Source: a virus
Length of the DNA stretch: 61,692 bases
Virus record (IMG/VR): IMGVR_UViG_3300007734_000739
Location: 1-61,692 of that record
Reading direction: 5' to 3' (one strand)
Below are positions 45,241-53,491 of this stretch, in pieces; position 1 is the stretch's first letter; every line of letters begins with the position of its first letter. The notes beneath the pieces are model-generated. The model saw only the letters and a program-made list of their open reading frames with translations, was not told the DNA's origin and made no database searches. A program made the position numbers and the translations under genes.

Positions 45241-45830
45241 TGCCTGCGACATCAGCAAAACAAAAGAAATTCATGGATGCTGCGGCGCACAACCCAGCGT
45301 TTGCGAAGAAGGTTGGCGTACCTGTAAAGGTTGCCAAAGAGTTCAGCAAGGCCAGCAAAGGTCAAACTTTTAAAGAAGGTGGCGAAATGAAAGAATCCAA
45401 AGGAATGACAAGAAAAGAAGTCAGCTTTATGAAGGCCAAGGGCGCACCAAAGTCTATGGTCAAGCATGAAGAAGCTGAAATGAAAGAAATGAAAAAGGGC
45501 GGCAAAGTCCAAAAATATGGTTTGGGTGGCATATTAAAAAATGTAGCAAGCCGAGTGGCTCCTGCTGTTAGGAGCGCAGCGGCAGAAACTATGGCAAAGC
45601 CTTCTGGCCCTGTAGGACCAGGCGGCTCATCCATGCCAAATGTTGGCCCTGTCTCAAGAGCTATTACTGGCGCAATGCGTCGCGGCATGGCTGCTGGTGG
45701 TAACGTTACCAAAATGGGCGCAGTAAAAACTGCCAAGCCTACCGCTGGTTCTGCATCCAGCCGTGCTGATGGTATTGCTCAAAAAGGCAAAACCAAAGGT
45801 AAGTTGCTCAACAAAGGCGGGAAGTGCTGA
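45240..45830 (+). CDS. Lys-rich protein, 196 aa, with ADGIAQKGKTKG tail
   Basis: MPATSAKQKKFMDAAAHNPA, a basic helix with FSKASKGQTF, then repeated KEGGEM/KKGGKV segments and the tail SRADGIAQKGKTKGKLLN. Motifs and the 3' tail are shared with the previous gene, so the pair probably arose by duplication and change. The start overlaps the previous stop by 1 bp (TAATG). Predicted DNA-associated. Confidence 0.6.
   Translation: MPATSAKQKKFMDAAAHNPAFAKKVGVPVKVAKEFSKASKGQTFKEGGEMKESKGMTRKEVSFMKAKGAPKSMVKHEEAEMKEMKKGGKVQKYGLGGILKNVASRVAPAVRSAAAETMAKPSGPVGPGGSSMPNVGPVSRAITGAMRRGMAAGGNVTKMGAVKTAKPTAGSASSRADGIAQKGKTKGKLLNKGGKC
45697..45712. repeat. 16-bp dispersed palindrome, site 12
   Basis: GTGGTAACGTTACCAA, perfect core, inside the 196-aa gene. 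Confidence 0.85.
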
Positions 45831-45831
45831 G

Positions 45832-46107
45832 ATGAGAGCCTCGCGTGGTATGGGGGCTATCAGCCCCTCCAAAATGCCTAAAGGCGTGAGAAAGCCACGC
45901 CGAGACAATACTGATTTCACTCAGTATGCAGAAGGTGGCAAAGTTAACGCTGCTGGTAACTACACCAAACCCAGTCTGCGCAAGCGGATCGTGGCTCAGG
46001 TCAAAGCCGCAGCCACCCAAGGTACTGGTGCAGGTCAATGGTCAGCGAGGAAAGCTCAATTGGTAGCCAAGAAGTACAAGGCCGCTGGCGGGGGTTACAG
46101 AGATTGA
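45832..46107 (+). CDS. Lys/Arg-rich phage protein, 91 aa
   Basis: Begins MRASRGMGAISPSKMPKGVR and contains KPSLRKRIVAQVKAAATQGT then QWSARKAQLVAKKYKAAGGG, a pattern I recall from many aquatic phages. Strong positive charge suggests a DNA-binding or capsid protein. 1-bp gap from the previous gene. Confidence 0.65.
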   Translation: MRASRGMGAISPSKMPKGVRKPRRDNTDFTQYAEGGKVNAAGNYTKPSLRKRIVAQVKAAATQGTGAGQWSARKAQLVAKKYKAAGGGYRD

Positions 46108-46337
46108 AAGCGCCGCAGCAATCCCTCAAGGATTGGACGGCCCAGAAATGGCGTACCAAATCTGGTAAGCGGTCTTCTGACACGGGCGAACGGTACTTGC
46201 CGGAGAAGGCGATCAAGGCGTTGAGTCCTGCTGAGTATGCGGCAACGACAAGAGCCAAGAGAGCAGGGAAAGCGGCAGGCAAGCAGTTTGTAAAACAACC
46301 ACCCAAGGTGGCAAAGAAAACAGCGGGGTACAGGTAA
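46104..46337 (+). CDS. DUF5872-like basic protein, 77 aa, TTG start
   Basis: Reads APQQSLKDWTAQKWRTKSGK, then RYLPEKAIKALSPAEYAATT and KQFVKQPPKVAKKTAGYR; this whole pattern is known from a small phage/bacterial family (DUF5872). TTG at 46104 overlaps the previous stop by 4 bp and has GGGGG upstream; an ATG further 5' would overlap the previous gene by 70 bp. Lys-rich. Confidence 0.7.
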   Translation: MKAPQQSLKDWTAQKWRTKSGKRSSDTGERYLPEKAIKALSPAEYAATTRAKRAGKAAGKQFVKQPPKVAKKTAGYR

Positions 46338-46606
46338 TGGCAAGCAAATTTCCTGACTTGACAGGGGACGGCAAAGTAACGAAAGCCGATGTTTTAAAAG
46401 GTCGTGGTGTTGAGGGCATGAAAAAAGGCGGCAGCACCGACAAATGGATTCAAAAAGCTATTAAGAAGCCGGGTGCTTTGAAGAAGTCTCTTGGCGTGGC
46501 AAGTGACAAACCAATTCCTGCAAAGAAGTTGGCTGCTGCTGCCAAGAAGCCCGGCAAGATGGGACAAAGAGCAAGATTGGCTCAGACACTTAAAGGCATG
46601 AAATGA
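46337..46606 (+). CDS. Lys-rich protein with dockerin/EF-hand-like motif, 89 aa
   Basis: Residues 5-20 (FPDLTGDGKVTKADVLKG) form an EF-hand-like calcium loop with DxTGDGKVT. The rest is very Lys-rich (SLGVASDKPIPAKKLAAAAK). The same style of loop occurs in the 1137-aa protein. 1-bp overlap with the previous gene. Confidence 0.6.
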   Translation: MASKFPDLTGDGKVTKADVLKGRGVEGMKKGGSTDKWIQKAIKKPGALKKSLGVASDKPIPAKKLAAAAKKPGKMGQRARLAQTLKGMK

Positions 46607-47538
46607 GCTACACCACAGGCACAACTCTTTTCAACATGGAATTCACGGAGATCGCTGAAGAAGCGTGGGAACGTGCAGGCCGTGAAATGAGAAGCGGTTA
46701 TGACCTGAGAACGGCTCGCAGGTCAATGAACTTGATGACCATTGAGTGGGCGAATCGTGGCTTGAATATGTGGACGATTGAGGCTGGTTCGTTCCCGTTA
46801 ACGCCGGGATTGAATACTTATCCACTTCCATTGGATACTATTGATCTGCTGGATCATGTGATCCGCACGGGGGCAAACAGCTCAACAACTCAGGCTGATT
46901 TGACAATTTCTCGTATCAGCGTGTCCACATACGCCACAATTCCTAACAAATTGCAGCAAGCCAGACCCATTCAGGTGTGGATTCAGCGGCTTTCTGGGGA
47001 AACAAACCCAACAACTTTGACCTTAAATGGAAACATTACCAGTGCCGTAACTACGATTTCGCTGAGTTCCACTGCTGGGTTGGCCTCATCAGGCTACATC
47101 AAGCTTGATGATGAAGTGATTTACTACGGATACATATCTGGAAATGATCTTGGCGGCTGTTTCCGTGCGCAGAATGACACGACAGCAGCTTCTCATTTAA
47201 GCAATACGCCTGTATTTGTTCCACAACTTCCGGCAATTACTGTTTGGCCTACGCCAGACAATTCCACTCCGTATGAGTTTGTGTACTACAGGATGCGTCG
47301 CATTCAAGATGCAGGCTCTGGTATCCAGATTGCCGACATGAATTTCCGTTTCTTGCCTTGTGTGGTGGCTGGATTGGCTTACTACATAGCAATGAAGGTT
47401 CCTGAATTGATGCCTCGCATGGATATGCTCAAACAGGCATACGATGAGCAATTCAACTTGGCTGCTGGTGAAGACCACGAAAAAGCGCCGCTGCGGTTTG
47501 TGCCGAGACAGATGTTCATTGGTGGGAGTACGCCCTAA
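46603..47538 (+). CDS. Virion structural protein, 311 aa (head-tail adaptor candidate)
   Basis: Begins MSYTTGTTLFNMEFTEIAEE, then LRTARRSMNLMTIEWANRGL and MWTIEAGSFPLTPGLNTYPL. The N-terminal helical bundle and LTPGLNTYPLP turn are, from memory, common in phage virion proteins near adaptor genes. The middle is beta-rich. Suggested to be a head-tail adaptor or tail component; evidence is position and style. Confidence 0.65.
   Translation: MSYTTGTTLFNMEFTEIAEEAWERAGREMRSGYDLRTARRSMNLMTIEWANRGLNMWTIEAGSFPLTPGLNTYPLPLDTIDLLDHVIRTGANSSTTQADLTISRISVSTYATIPNKLQQARPIQVWIQRLSGETNPTTLTLNGNITSAVTTISLSSTAGLASSGYIKLDDEVIYYGYISGNDLGGCFRAQNDTTAASHLSNTPVFVPQLPAITVWPTPDNSTPYEFVYYRMRRIQDAGSGIQIADMNFRFLPCVVAGLAYYIAMKVPELMPRMDMLKQAYDEQFNLAAGEDHEKAPLRFVPRQMFIGGSTP
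47027..47042. repeat. Dispersed palindrome, near-perfect copy
   Basis: ATGGAAACATTACCAG, one change from the core, inside the 311-aa gene. Confidence 0.6.
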
Positions 47539-47951
47539 TGGGTAATACATACTCATCAGGCAAATTTGCAATTGCTGAGTGTGATCGGTGTGGTCAACAG
47601 TTCAAGCTCAAAAAGCTTAAAACAGAGATCATCAAGACCAAGCGGTATGAGTTGAAAGTATGTCCAGAATGCTGGGATCCCGATCATCCTCAGTTGCTGC
47701 TGGGTATGTATCCTGTAGAAGACCCGCAGGCGTTGAGATCGCCTCGCAGGGACACGACATACATAACGGCTGGTGTGAATGGATTGCAGCTCAACCAAAA
47801 CGGGTTTGGTGGGTATCCAACTGGTGGCTCAAGAGACATTCAGTGGGGATGGAATCCAGTGGGCGGGGCAAGAAATTTTGATAGTGAATTGACCCCAAAT
47901 TACTTGGTGGCAACGACAAGTGTTGGTACAGTAGAGGTTAATCCGACTTAG
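47538..47951 (+). CDS. Zinc-ribbon structural-module protein, 137 aa
   Basis: Two CxxC knuckles (C15/C18 and C42/C45) form a zinc ribbon, with GKFAIAECDRCGQQFKLKKL and YELKVCPECWDPDHPQ. The C-terminal half is Gly/Asn-rich. From memory the family is common in tail regions of aquatic phages; function unknown. Overlaps the previous gene by 1 bp. Confidence 0.7.
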   Translation: MGNTYSSGKFAIAECDRCGQQFKLKKLKTEIIKTKRYELKVCPECWDPDHPQLLLGMYPVEDPQALRSPRRDTTYITAGVNGLQLNQNGFGGYPTGGSRDIQWGWNPVGGARNFDSELTPNYLVATTSVGTVEVNPT

Positions 47952-47957
47952 GAGTGA

Positions 47958-48158
47958 ATGATGGAAAAAGCACAGGTAAAAAAGATTGCTGATGTAGAGG
48001 CTAACAAGGCTGTAAAAAGCCATGAGCGTTCTATGCACGGTGTAAAGAAAATGGCAAAAGGCGGTAAAACTAATCTGCAAATGAAGCAGCTTGGTCGCGG
48101 TTTGGCTAAAGTTGCCAATCAGAAGAAGTCTTCTTTCACCTACAAGCGCGGAGGCTGA
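47958..48158 (+). CDS. Lys-rich small protein, 66 aa
   Basis: MMEKAQVKKIADVEANKAVK, then HGVKKMAKGGKTNLQMKQLG and a basic tail. AGGAG lies 4 to 7 bp before two in-frame ATG codons. Member of the Lys/Gly-rich group of small genes found from 44226 to 48420. Confidence 0.6.
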   Translation: MMEKAQVKKIADVEANKAVKSHERSMHGVKKMAKGGKTNLQMKQLGRGLAKVANQKKSSFTYKRGG

Positions 48159-48159
48159 T

Positions 48160-48420
48160 ATGGGATACAGCAAAAAAATGATGGGCAAAGAAGTTGGTGA
48201 TGCTGCCACTTATGCTGCGCCGCACAACATGCAGGGTAAGGCAGAGCCTATCCAATCAAATCCCGGCAAACGTGCGCCAAAGCGTGACAACAATCCTGAT
48301 TGGACTCCAATGGACGGTGTTGCAATTGGCAGCAACAATGGCGTGAAAACCACTGGCATCAAGATTCGCGGCACAGGTGCAGCTACTAAAGGTGTGATGG
48401 CAAGAGGCCCAATGGCATGA
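48160..48420 (+). CDS. Small structural-module protein with GTGAATKGVMARGPMA tail, 86 aa
   Basis: Start set at MGYSKKMMGKEVGDAATYAA after a CGGAGG site. The tail TGIKIRGTGAATKGVMARGP is, from memory, a recurrent phage C-terminal motif. Basic and Gly-rich. ATGA overlap with the adaptor gene. Confidence 0.65.
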   Translation: MGYSKKMMGKEVGDAATYAAPHNMQGKAEPIQSNPGKRAPKRDNNPDWTPMDGVAIGSNNGVKTTGIKIRGTGAATKGVMARGPMA

Positions 48421-49070
48421 ACTACGCCGATCTTGTCATCGCTGTTTCTGACTATTGTGAGAACACGTTTCCCACAGTAGACATGAACATAATGATTAAG
48501 CAGGCTGAACAGCGTATCTATAACACTGTTCAGATTGCGAATCTGCGCAAAAACATGACTGGTACTGTTACCGCTGGTAATCCATATCTGTCTGCGCCTG
48601 ATGACTTTTTATCTGCTTATTCTTTGGCTGTGATTGATGGAAGCGAATATCTTTATTTGTTGAATAAAGATGTGAACTTCATGCGTGAAGCATATCCAAA
48701 TACGGCTGTTGCTTATCGTGGCAAGCCTAAACACTATGCCATCTTTGGCCCTCAATCATCCAATGTGACTGAGTTGTCTTTCATGCTTGGCCCAACACCA
48801 AACGCAACTTATTCGGTGGAGTTGCACTTCTATTACTACCCTGAATCAATTGTTACAGCTGGTACAACATGGCTTGGTGATAACTTTGATTCTGCGCTGC
48901 TTAATGCAACGATGGTCGAGGCCATTCGATACATGAAGGGTGAGCCAGACATGGTTAAGTTTTACCAAGATATGTATCTTCAGTCGATTGCTCTTCTCAA
49001 GAATTTGGGCGATGGCAAACAGCGCATGGATGCTTATCGTGATGGACAAGTCAGGACACAAGTTCAATGA
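48417..49070 (+). CDS. Adaptor-like head-tail connector protein, 217 aa
   Basis: Begins MNYADLVIAVSDYCENTFPT, then IKQAEQRIYNTVQIANLRKN and FLSAYSLAVIDGSEYLYLLN, PDMVKFYQDMYLQSIALLKN. The helical core with a beta insertion matches SU10/P22-type adaptor proteins that connect portal and tail. Such adaptors fit a short-tailed phage. Confidence 0.7.
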   Translation: MNYADLVIAVSDYCENTFPTVDMNIMIKQAEQRIYNTVQIANLRKNMTGTVTAGNPYLSAPDDFLSAYSLAVIDGSEYLYLLNKDVNFMREAYPNTAVAYRGKPKHYAIFGPQSSNVTELSFMLGPTPNATYSVELHFYYYPESIVTAGTTWLGDNFDSALLNATMVEAIRYMKGEPDMVKFYQDMYLQSIALLKNLGDGKQRMDAYRDGQVRTQVQ

Positions 49071-49489
49071 GTATTGTTCAAACACAAACCACTTCATTCA
49101 AAGCCGAGTTGTATCAAGGCATTCACGATCTCACAACAGATCAGATCAAGATTGCTTTGTATACAGCAAACGCAAATTTGAATGCAGACACTACCACCTA
49201 CTCTTCTAACAATGAAAGTAGTGGCGGTAATTATGTGGCTGGTGGTTTGGTTTTGACACCCATCACTGTAAGCAGCTCTGGTTACACGGCGTATGTTGGG
49301 TTTCCAAATGCGTCATGGACTGGAGCTATCACCGCAAGATGTGCATTGATTTATAACGCTACCAAGGGTAATAAATCAGTTGCTGTTTTGGATTTTGGGT
49401 CTGATAAATCATCTACATCAGGCGGTACGTTTGTTATAACAATGCCAGCAAACACGGCAACAGAGGCACTTATTAGGAGTTCAAATTGA
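49067..49489 (+). CDS. Structural protein, 140 aa, paralogue of 49689-50165
   Basis: Begins MSIVQTQTTSFKAELYQGIH and carries YVAGGLVLTPITVSSSGYTA, CALIYNATKGNKSVAVLDFG and GTFVITMPANTATEALIRSS. The next structural gene has matching YSAGGVTVTN, CVLIYNSTQSNKAVSVHTFG and TFTLTMPSNTTTTALLRLAT, so the two are duplicates. Beta-rich virion protein. ATGA overlap with the adaptor gene. Confidence 0.65.
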   Translation: MSIVQTQTTSFKAELYQGIHDLTTDQIKIALYTANANLNADTTTYSSNNESSGGNYVAGGLVLTPITVSSSGYTAYVGFPNASWTGAITARCALIYNATKGNKSVAVLDFGSDKSSTSGGTFVITMPANTATEALIRSSN

Positions 49490-49677
49490 TAGTCACAACT
49501 ACCAAAGGCGAAATGGATGATTCTTTGCTTGAAAAGCGTGAGGGCACCATTGACAATGAAAATGAATTAACCACATGGGTTGAGTATTGGTTAGATGGAG
49601 AACTTGTCCATCGCTCTGCGCATGTAACTTTAAAAAAACCACCTACATTTGTTGGCGGTGAAGCAGCTTCGTTTTAA
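49486..49677 (+). CDS. Small protein, 63 aa, TTG start
   Basis: TTG at 49486 overlaps the previous stop by 4 bp and has TAGGAG just upstream. It reads MIVTTTKGEMDDSLLEKREG and TTWVEYWLDGELVHRSAHVT. A similar small protein stands beside this structural gene type in other phages that I recall. Function unknown. Confidence 0.6.
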   Translation: MIVTTTKGEMDDSLLEKREGTIDNENELTTWVEYWLDGELVHRSAHVTLKKPPTFVGGEAASF

Positions 49678-49688
49678 GGAGAACTAAA

Positions 49689-50165
49689 ATGGCAAATACT
49701 CAATCAATGTGCACCTCGTTTATGGGCGAGCTGATGACAGCAACCCATAATTTTGGCACCGCACCAATCCGCGCCGCATCTACTGCGGACACCTTTAAAG
49801 GGGCGTTGTACTTGGCCTCAGCCACGATCAATGCTTCTACCACTGCTTATACAGTGACAGGTGAAGTCTCTGGCGCAGGTTATTCGGCTGGTGGTGTAAC
49901 GGTAACCAATGCAACAGCGCCGATTGCAACTAACAGCTCTGCTACCGCAGGCGTAGCGTATTGGACACCTTCTGCCAGTTTGACTTACACATCTGTGACG
50001 CTGACCACAGCGTTTGACTGCGTATTAATTTACAACAGTACTCAAAGTAACAAAGCTGTATCTGTCCACACATTTGGTTCACAAACCATTACGGCAGGTA
50101 CTTTTACTTTGACAATGCCTTCAAACACCACAACCACCGCATTACTGCGCTTGGCAACTACCTAA
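49689..50165 (+). CDS. Structural protein, 158 aa, paralogue of 49067-49489
   Basis: Begins MANTQSMCTSFMGELMTATH; shares the AGG, CVLIYN and TLTMPSNT blocks with the 140-aa protein. All-beta composition. Likely a tail or capsid surface protein. Confidence 0.65.
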   Translation: MANTQSMCTSFMGELMTATHNFGTAPIRAASTADTFKGALYLASATINASTTAYTVTGEVSGAGYSAGGVTVTNATAPIATNSSATAGVAYWTPSASLTYTSVTLTTAFDCVLIYNSTQSNKAVSVHTFGSQTITAGTFTLTMPSNTTTTALLRLATT

Positions 50166-50174
50166 AGGTAGCTT

Positions 50175-51863
50175 ATGTCTCTCGGATGGGGCGACGGTAC
50201 ATGGAGTAGCGGCCCTTGGGGTGGAGGGACTGTCTATCCAACAGGCAATTCGGCGACCGGCTCCGTTGGAGCTGTTTCGCCTAGCCGCACCGTTGCGCTA
50301 TCCGGTGTATCTGCAAGAGGAAATGTTGGTAATGTTACCGAGACAAATAACCGAACAGAAAATGGTAATCTTGCTTCTGGATTTGTTGGAACGGTCACAT
50401 CTAGTCGTACTATTGCTCTTGCAGGTGTAGCTGCCACTGGAAATGTAGGCACAGTAAGCAATGGAACAAGAACCGTTGACCTTACAGGATCGTCTGCTGT
50501 TGGAGATGTTGGAGCTGCAACAGTTCTTTGCACAACATCCATAACAAACGTATTTGCAATTGGAGATGTTGGTTCGGTTGTAGAAACTGTTGCAGTTTCC
50601 CTTACCGGAGCACAAGCCAGCGGAAACATTGGAGATGTCACTGAAACAAATACAACCCCAGAGACAGGCGATCAAGCCAACGGTTTTGTTGGCGCTGTTG
50701 AAGTTAATCTTTCTGTTAATTTAACAGGTGCGTCTGCGTTTGGAAGTGTTGATACGGTTGGTTCTAGTTACACAATTGAATTAACCAATGTTTTAGCAAT
50801 AGGCAGCACGGGAATTGTTTCCCCCGTAAGCTCAGAAGATCAGACAGGCAATCAGGCATTAGGCAGCGTTGGAACGGTTGGTGCAGATTTTTCTGTTGCC
50901 CTTACTGGAGTTTTATGCCACCCAGACATTGGCGGTGTTTCAGAAGAAATCAACCCTGAAATTCAAGAAGTTCACGCCAATGGTTACTCTGGTACAACCA
51001 CTCCTACTCTATCTATTGCGCTATTTGGCGTAGCGGCTTCTGGCTCGGTTGGCGCTGTCACAGTTGATGAGCGTCAAATTGCCATTTCTGGGGTTCAGGC
51101 CATCGGCTCTGTTGGCACGGTTATTTACACGATTGACCAGTTTGAAACTGGAGATCAAGCAAACGGTTACGTTGGTACAGTTGAACCCACACTGACGGTA
51201 GCTCTGTCTGGCGTTGGAGCTGCGGGTCTGGTCGGCACAGTCGTTAGGGGCGAAACCCAGTTTGGCATAACAGGGGTTGAGGCTTCGGGTTCTGTTGGCA
51301 CGGTTGCGGCTGTAAACACACACGCGCTGACAGGCGTAGCCGCATCCGGTGAAGTTGGGTCTGTTGTCCACGGCAAAGAAATTGCCCTGACTGGCGTTCA
51401 GGCTGATGGCACGGTTGGCACAGTTTCCGTAACAAACACTGAAGCTCTGACGGGCGATGATGCCACTGGGGGTGTTGGCACAGTCACATACAACCTAATA
51501 AGGGCGTTGACCGGCGTATCTGCCGCAGGGTCTGTTGGCAATGTTGAGTTTGTCCAAGTAGCGGATTTGACTGGCAGTGCAGCGATAGGCGCAGCTGGAA
51601 CAGTTGGCCCACGAATCGGCGTGGCTTTGTCTGGGGTTCAAGCCGCAGGCGCAGTCGGAGATGTGCTTGCCGTCTATTGGAAATTGATTGATGATAGTCA
51701 AACAGCAAATTGGGCGGGTATCTTTAACACACAAACGGCAGGTTGGTCAAATATAGATGACACGCAGTCTGGAAACTGGCAAAATATCAATAACCCACAA
51801 ATTCCCGGATGGGCAGTCATTGATGATGAGCAAACTGCAGATTGGGAAGAAGTAGTAACTTGA
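50175..51863 (+). CDS. Fibre-like protein with about 20 Gly/Val-rich repeats, 562 aa
   Basis: After an N-terminal GWGDGTWSSGPWGG motif, the protein is a long series of repeats of about 22 residues with the pattern xLTGVxAxGSVGTVxxxx, covering about residues 20-500. This suggests a beta-solenoid. The C-terminal 60 residues hold four copies of an IDDxQTxxW unit. It is probably a fibre or spike shaft. No chaperone or depolymerase motif seen. Several antisense frames on this gene are by-products of the repeats. Confidence 0.7.
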   Translation: MSLGWGDGTWSSGPWGGGTVYPTGNSATGSVGAVSPSRTVALSGVSARGNVGNVTETNNRTENGNLASGFVGTVTSSRTIALAGVAATGNVGTVSNGTRTVDLTGSSAVGDVGAATVLCTTSITNVFAIGDVGSVVETVAVSLTGAQASGNIGDVTETNTTPETGDQANGFVGAVEVNLSVNLTGASAFGSVDTVGSSYTIELTNVLAIGSTGIVSPVSSEDQTGNQALGSVGTVGADFSVALTGVLCHPDIGGVSEEINPEIQEVHANGYSGTTTPTLSIALFGVAASGSVGAVTVDERQIAISGVQAIGSVGTVIYTIDQFETGDQANGYVGTVEPTLTVALSGVGAAGLVGTVVRGETQFGITGVEASGSVGTVAAVNTHALTGVAASGEVGSVVHGKEIALTGVQADGTVGTVSVTNTEALTGDDATGGVGTVTYNLIRALTGVSAAGSVGNVEFVQVADLTGSAAIGAAGTVGPRIGVALSGVQAAGAVGDVLAVYWKLIDDSQTANWAGIFNTQTAGWSNIDDTQSGNWQNINNPQIPGWAVIDDEQTADWEEVVT

Positions 51864-51871
51864 GGTAAAAC

Positions 51872-53257
51872 ATGGCTACAGCATACACATCACTTTTGGG
51901 TTTGGCACTTCCCGTCACGGGCGAACTGTCAGGAACATGGGGGGATACTGTAAATAATAGTATCACTTCATTGTTAGATACTGCGATTGCAGGCACTACA
52001 ACTTTAAGTACTGATGCAGATGTCACGCTGACAACTACTACAGGCGCATCAAATCAATCACGACAGGCCGTATTACTATGTTCTGGGGCTAGAACAGCAA
52101 TCCGCACTATTACCGCTCCGGCTCAATCCAAAATTTATACCATTATTAATTCCACCACAGGGGGTTTTGCGGTCAAAATTGTAGGCGTTGGCCCAACTAC
52201 TGGTATATCAATTTCTGCGGGCGAATCAGCGTTAGTTGCGTGGAATGGATCTGATTTTGTCAAAGTAAGTAGTCAAGGGGGCGCTGGAGTATTCACCTCA
52301 TTGACTGATAGTGCATTAACTTCTGGTCGAGTAACTTATGCTTCGACTGGTGGTTTATTGGTAGATTCTGCCAATTTATTATTTAATGGAACAACTCTTA
52401 CAGCTAATACGTTAAATTTGACCAATGCTCTTGGCGTGGCTTATGGTGGCACAGGTCAAACAAGCTACACCGATGGTCAGCTTTTGATTGGTAACAGCAC
52501 AGGCAATACCTTAGCAAAATCCACCCTGACGCAAGGTACAGGGATCACCATCACAAATGGGTCTGGAGCGATCACGATTGCCAACGCATCGCCGATGACG
52601 TACCCCGGTGCTGGTATTCCAAATTCCACTGGAACCGCATGGGGAACTTCTTATTCAACCAGCGGAAGTGGAACAGTAGTAGCTCTTGCAACTTCGCCAT
52701 CTTTTACAACTCCAACACTTGGTGTAGCAACCGCCACATCCATCAACAAAGTTGCTTTGACTGCGCCAGCAACAGGTTCGACTTTGACCATAGCAGATGG
52801 AAAAACACTGACGGTCAATAACAGCATCACATTGAGTGGTACTGACGCAACCATAATGACTTTCCCATCAACCAGCCAAACAATTGCGGGTTTGGGGAAC
52901 ACACAGACATTTACCAACACCAACACTTTTTATCAAATCAACTTTACGGTTAACGTAGTCACTGTTGCCGCAAATGCTGGAACGGTGCCAATTACTTATC
53001 GTCTGAACAATTTCACAAACAGTTCAGCGGCAACCATGACAATTACTTTGGCAACTGCAAGTGCAGTTGATGGGCAAATGTCGATTGTCAGAATTTATGA
53101 TTTCAGCGCAGTAGCACAAACGATTTCTTGGGTGAATACAGAAAACAGTACAGTTACTGTTCCAACCACTTCAAATGGCTCAACAACACTGCCACTGACT
53201 GTTGGATTTATGTACAACTCAGCAACATCAAAATGGCGTTGCATTGCGTCAGCATAA
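51872..53257 (+). CDS. Tail-fibre-like protein, 461 aa
   Basis: The N-terminus MATAYTSLLGLALPVTGELS followed by GTWGDTVNNSITSLLDTAIA is a widespread phage fibre or structural N-terminus. The middle contains GVAYGGTGQTSYTDGQLLIG, a common fibre turn (VAYGGTGQTS). Ser/Thr/Ala-rich beta protein throughout; the C-terminus ends in WRCIASA. Role probably host attachment. Confidence 0.7.
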   Translation: MATAYTSLLGLALPVTGELSGTWGDTVNNSITSLLDTAIAGTTTLSTDADVTLTTTTGASNQSRQAVLLCSGARTAIRTITAPAQSKIYTIINSTTGGFAVKIVGVGPTTGISISAGESALVAWNGSDFVKVSSQGGAGVFTSLTDSALTSGRVTYASTGGLLVDSANLLFNGTTLTANTLNLTNALGVAYGGTGQTSYTDGQLLIGNSTGNTLAKSTLTQGTGITITNGSGAITIANASPMTYPGAGIPNSTGTAWGTSYSTSGSGTVVALATSPSFTTPTLGVATATSINKVALTAPATGSTLTIADGKTLTVNNSITLSGTDATIMTFPSTSQTIAGLGNTQTFTNTNTFYQINFTVNVVTVAANAGTVPITYRLNNFTNSSAATMTITLATASAVDGQMSIVRIYDFSAVAQTISWVNTENSTVTVPTTSNGSTTLPLTVGFMYNSATSKWRCIASA

Positions 53258-53266
53258 GGACAAAAC

Positions 53267-53488
53267 ATGAAAATTGATTTTTCTTTTGATACTGAACATG
53301 GAAAATTTGCAGACGCTTTGCATTTGCCAGACGATCATGGCTTAACTGATGCTGAGATTGAAAACATGAAGCAACAGCGTTTGGCTAATTGGATAGCAGT
53401 CATTACTGCACCACAACCCAACTATGTATTGGACGCTGACGAAAACATTGTTTTTGATACTGATGGCAACCCAGTTATTGCGGAGTAA
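53267..53488 (+). CDS. Small protein, 73 aa
   Basis: Begins MKIDFSFDTEHGKFADALHL, then MKQQRLANWIAVITAPQPNY. Acidic; may be a small fibre chaperone because it lies between two fibre-like genes, but no such motif is seen. From memory similar DAxxxxDxxxTxxEIxxMKQ proteins occur in phage fibre loci. Confidence 0.6.
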   Translation: MKIDFSFDTEHGKFADALHLPDDHGLTDAEIENMKQQRLANWIAVITAPQPNYVLDADENIVFDTDGNPVIAE

Positions 53489-53491
53489 AAC

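Noticed and set aside
50234-51376. Long antisense frames over the repeat fibre gene (Ala/Val/Thr-rich)
   Set aside because: They mirror the repetitive coding strand; the repeats keep the antisense frames open, and there is no ribosome site or family match.
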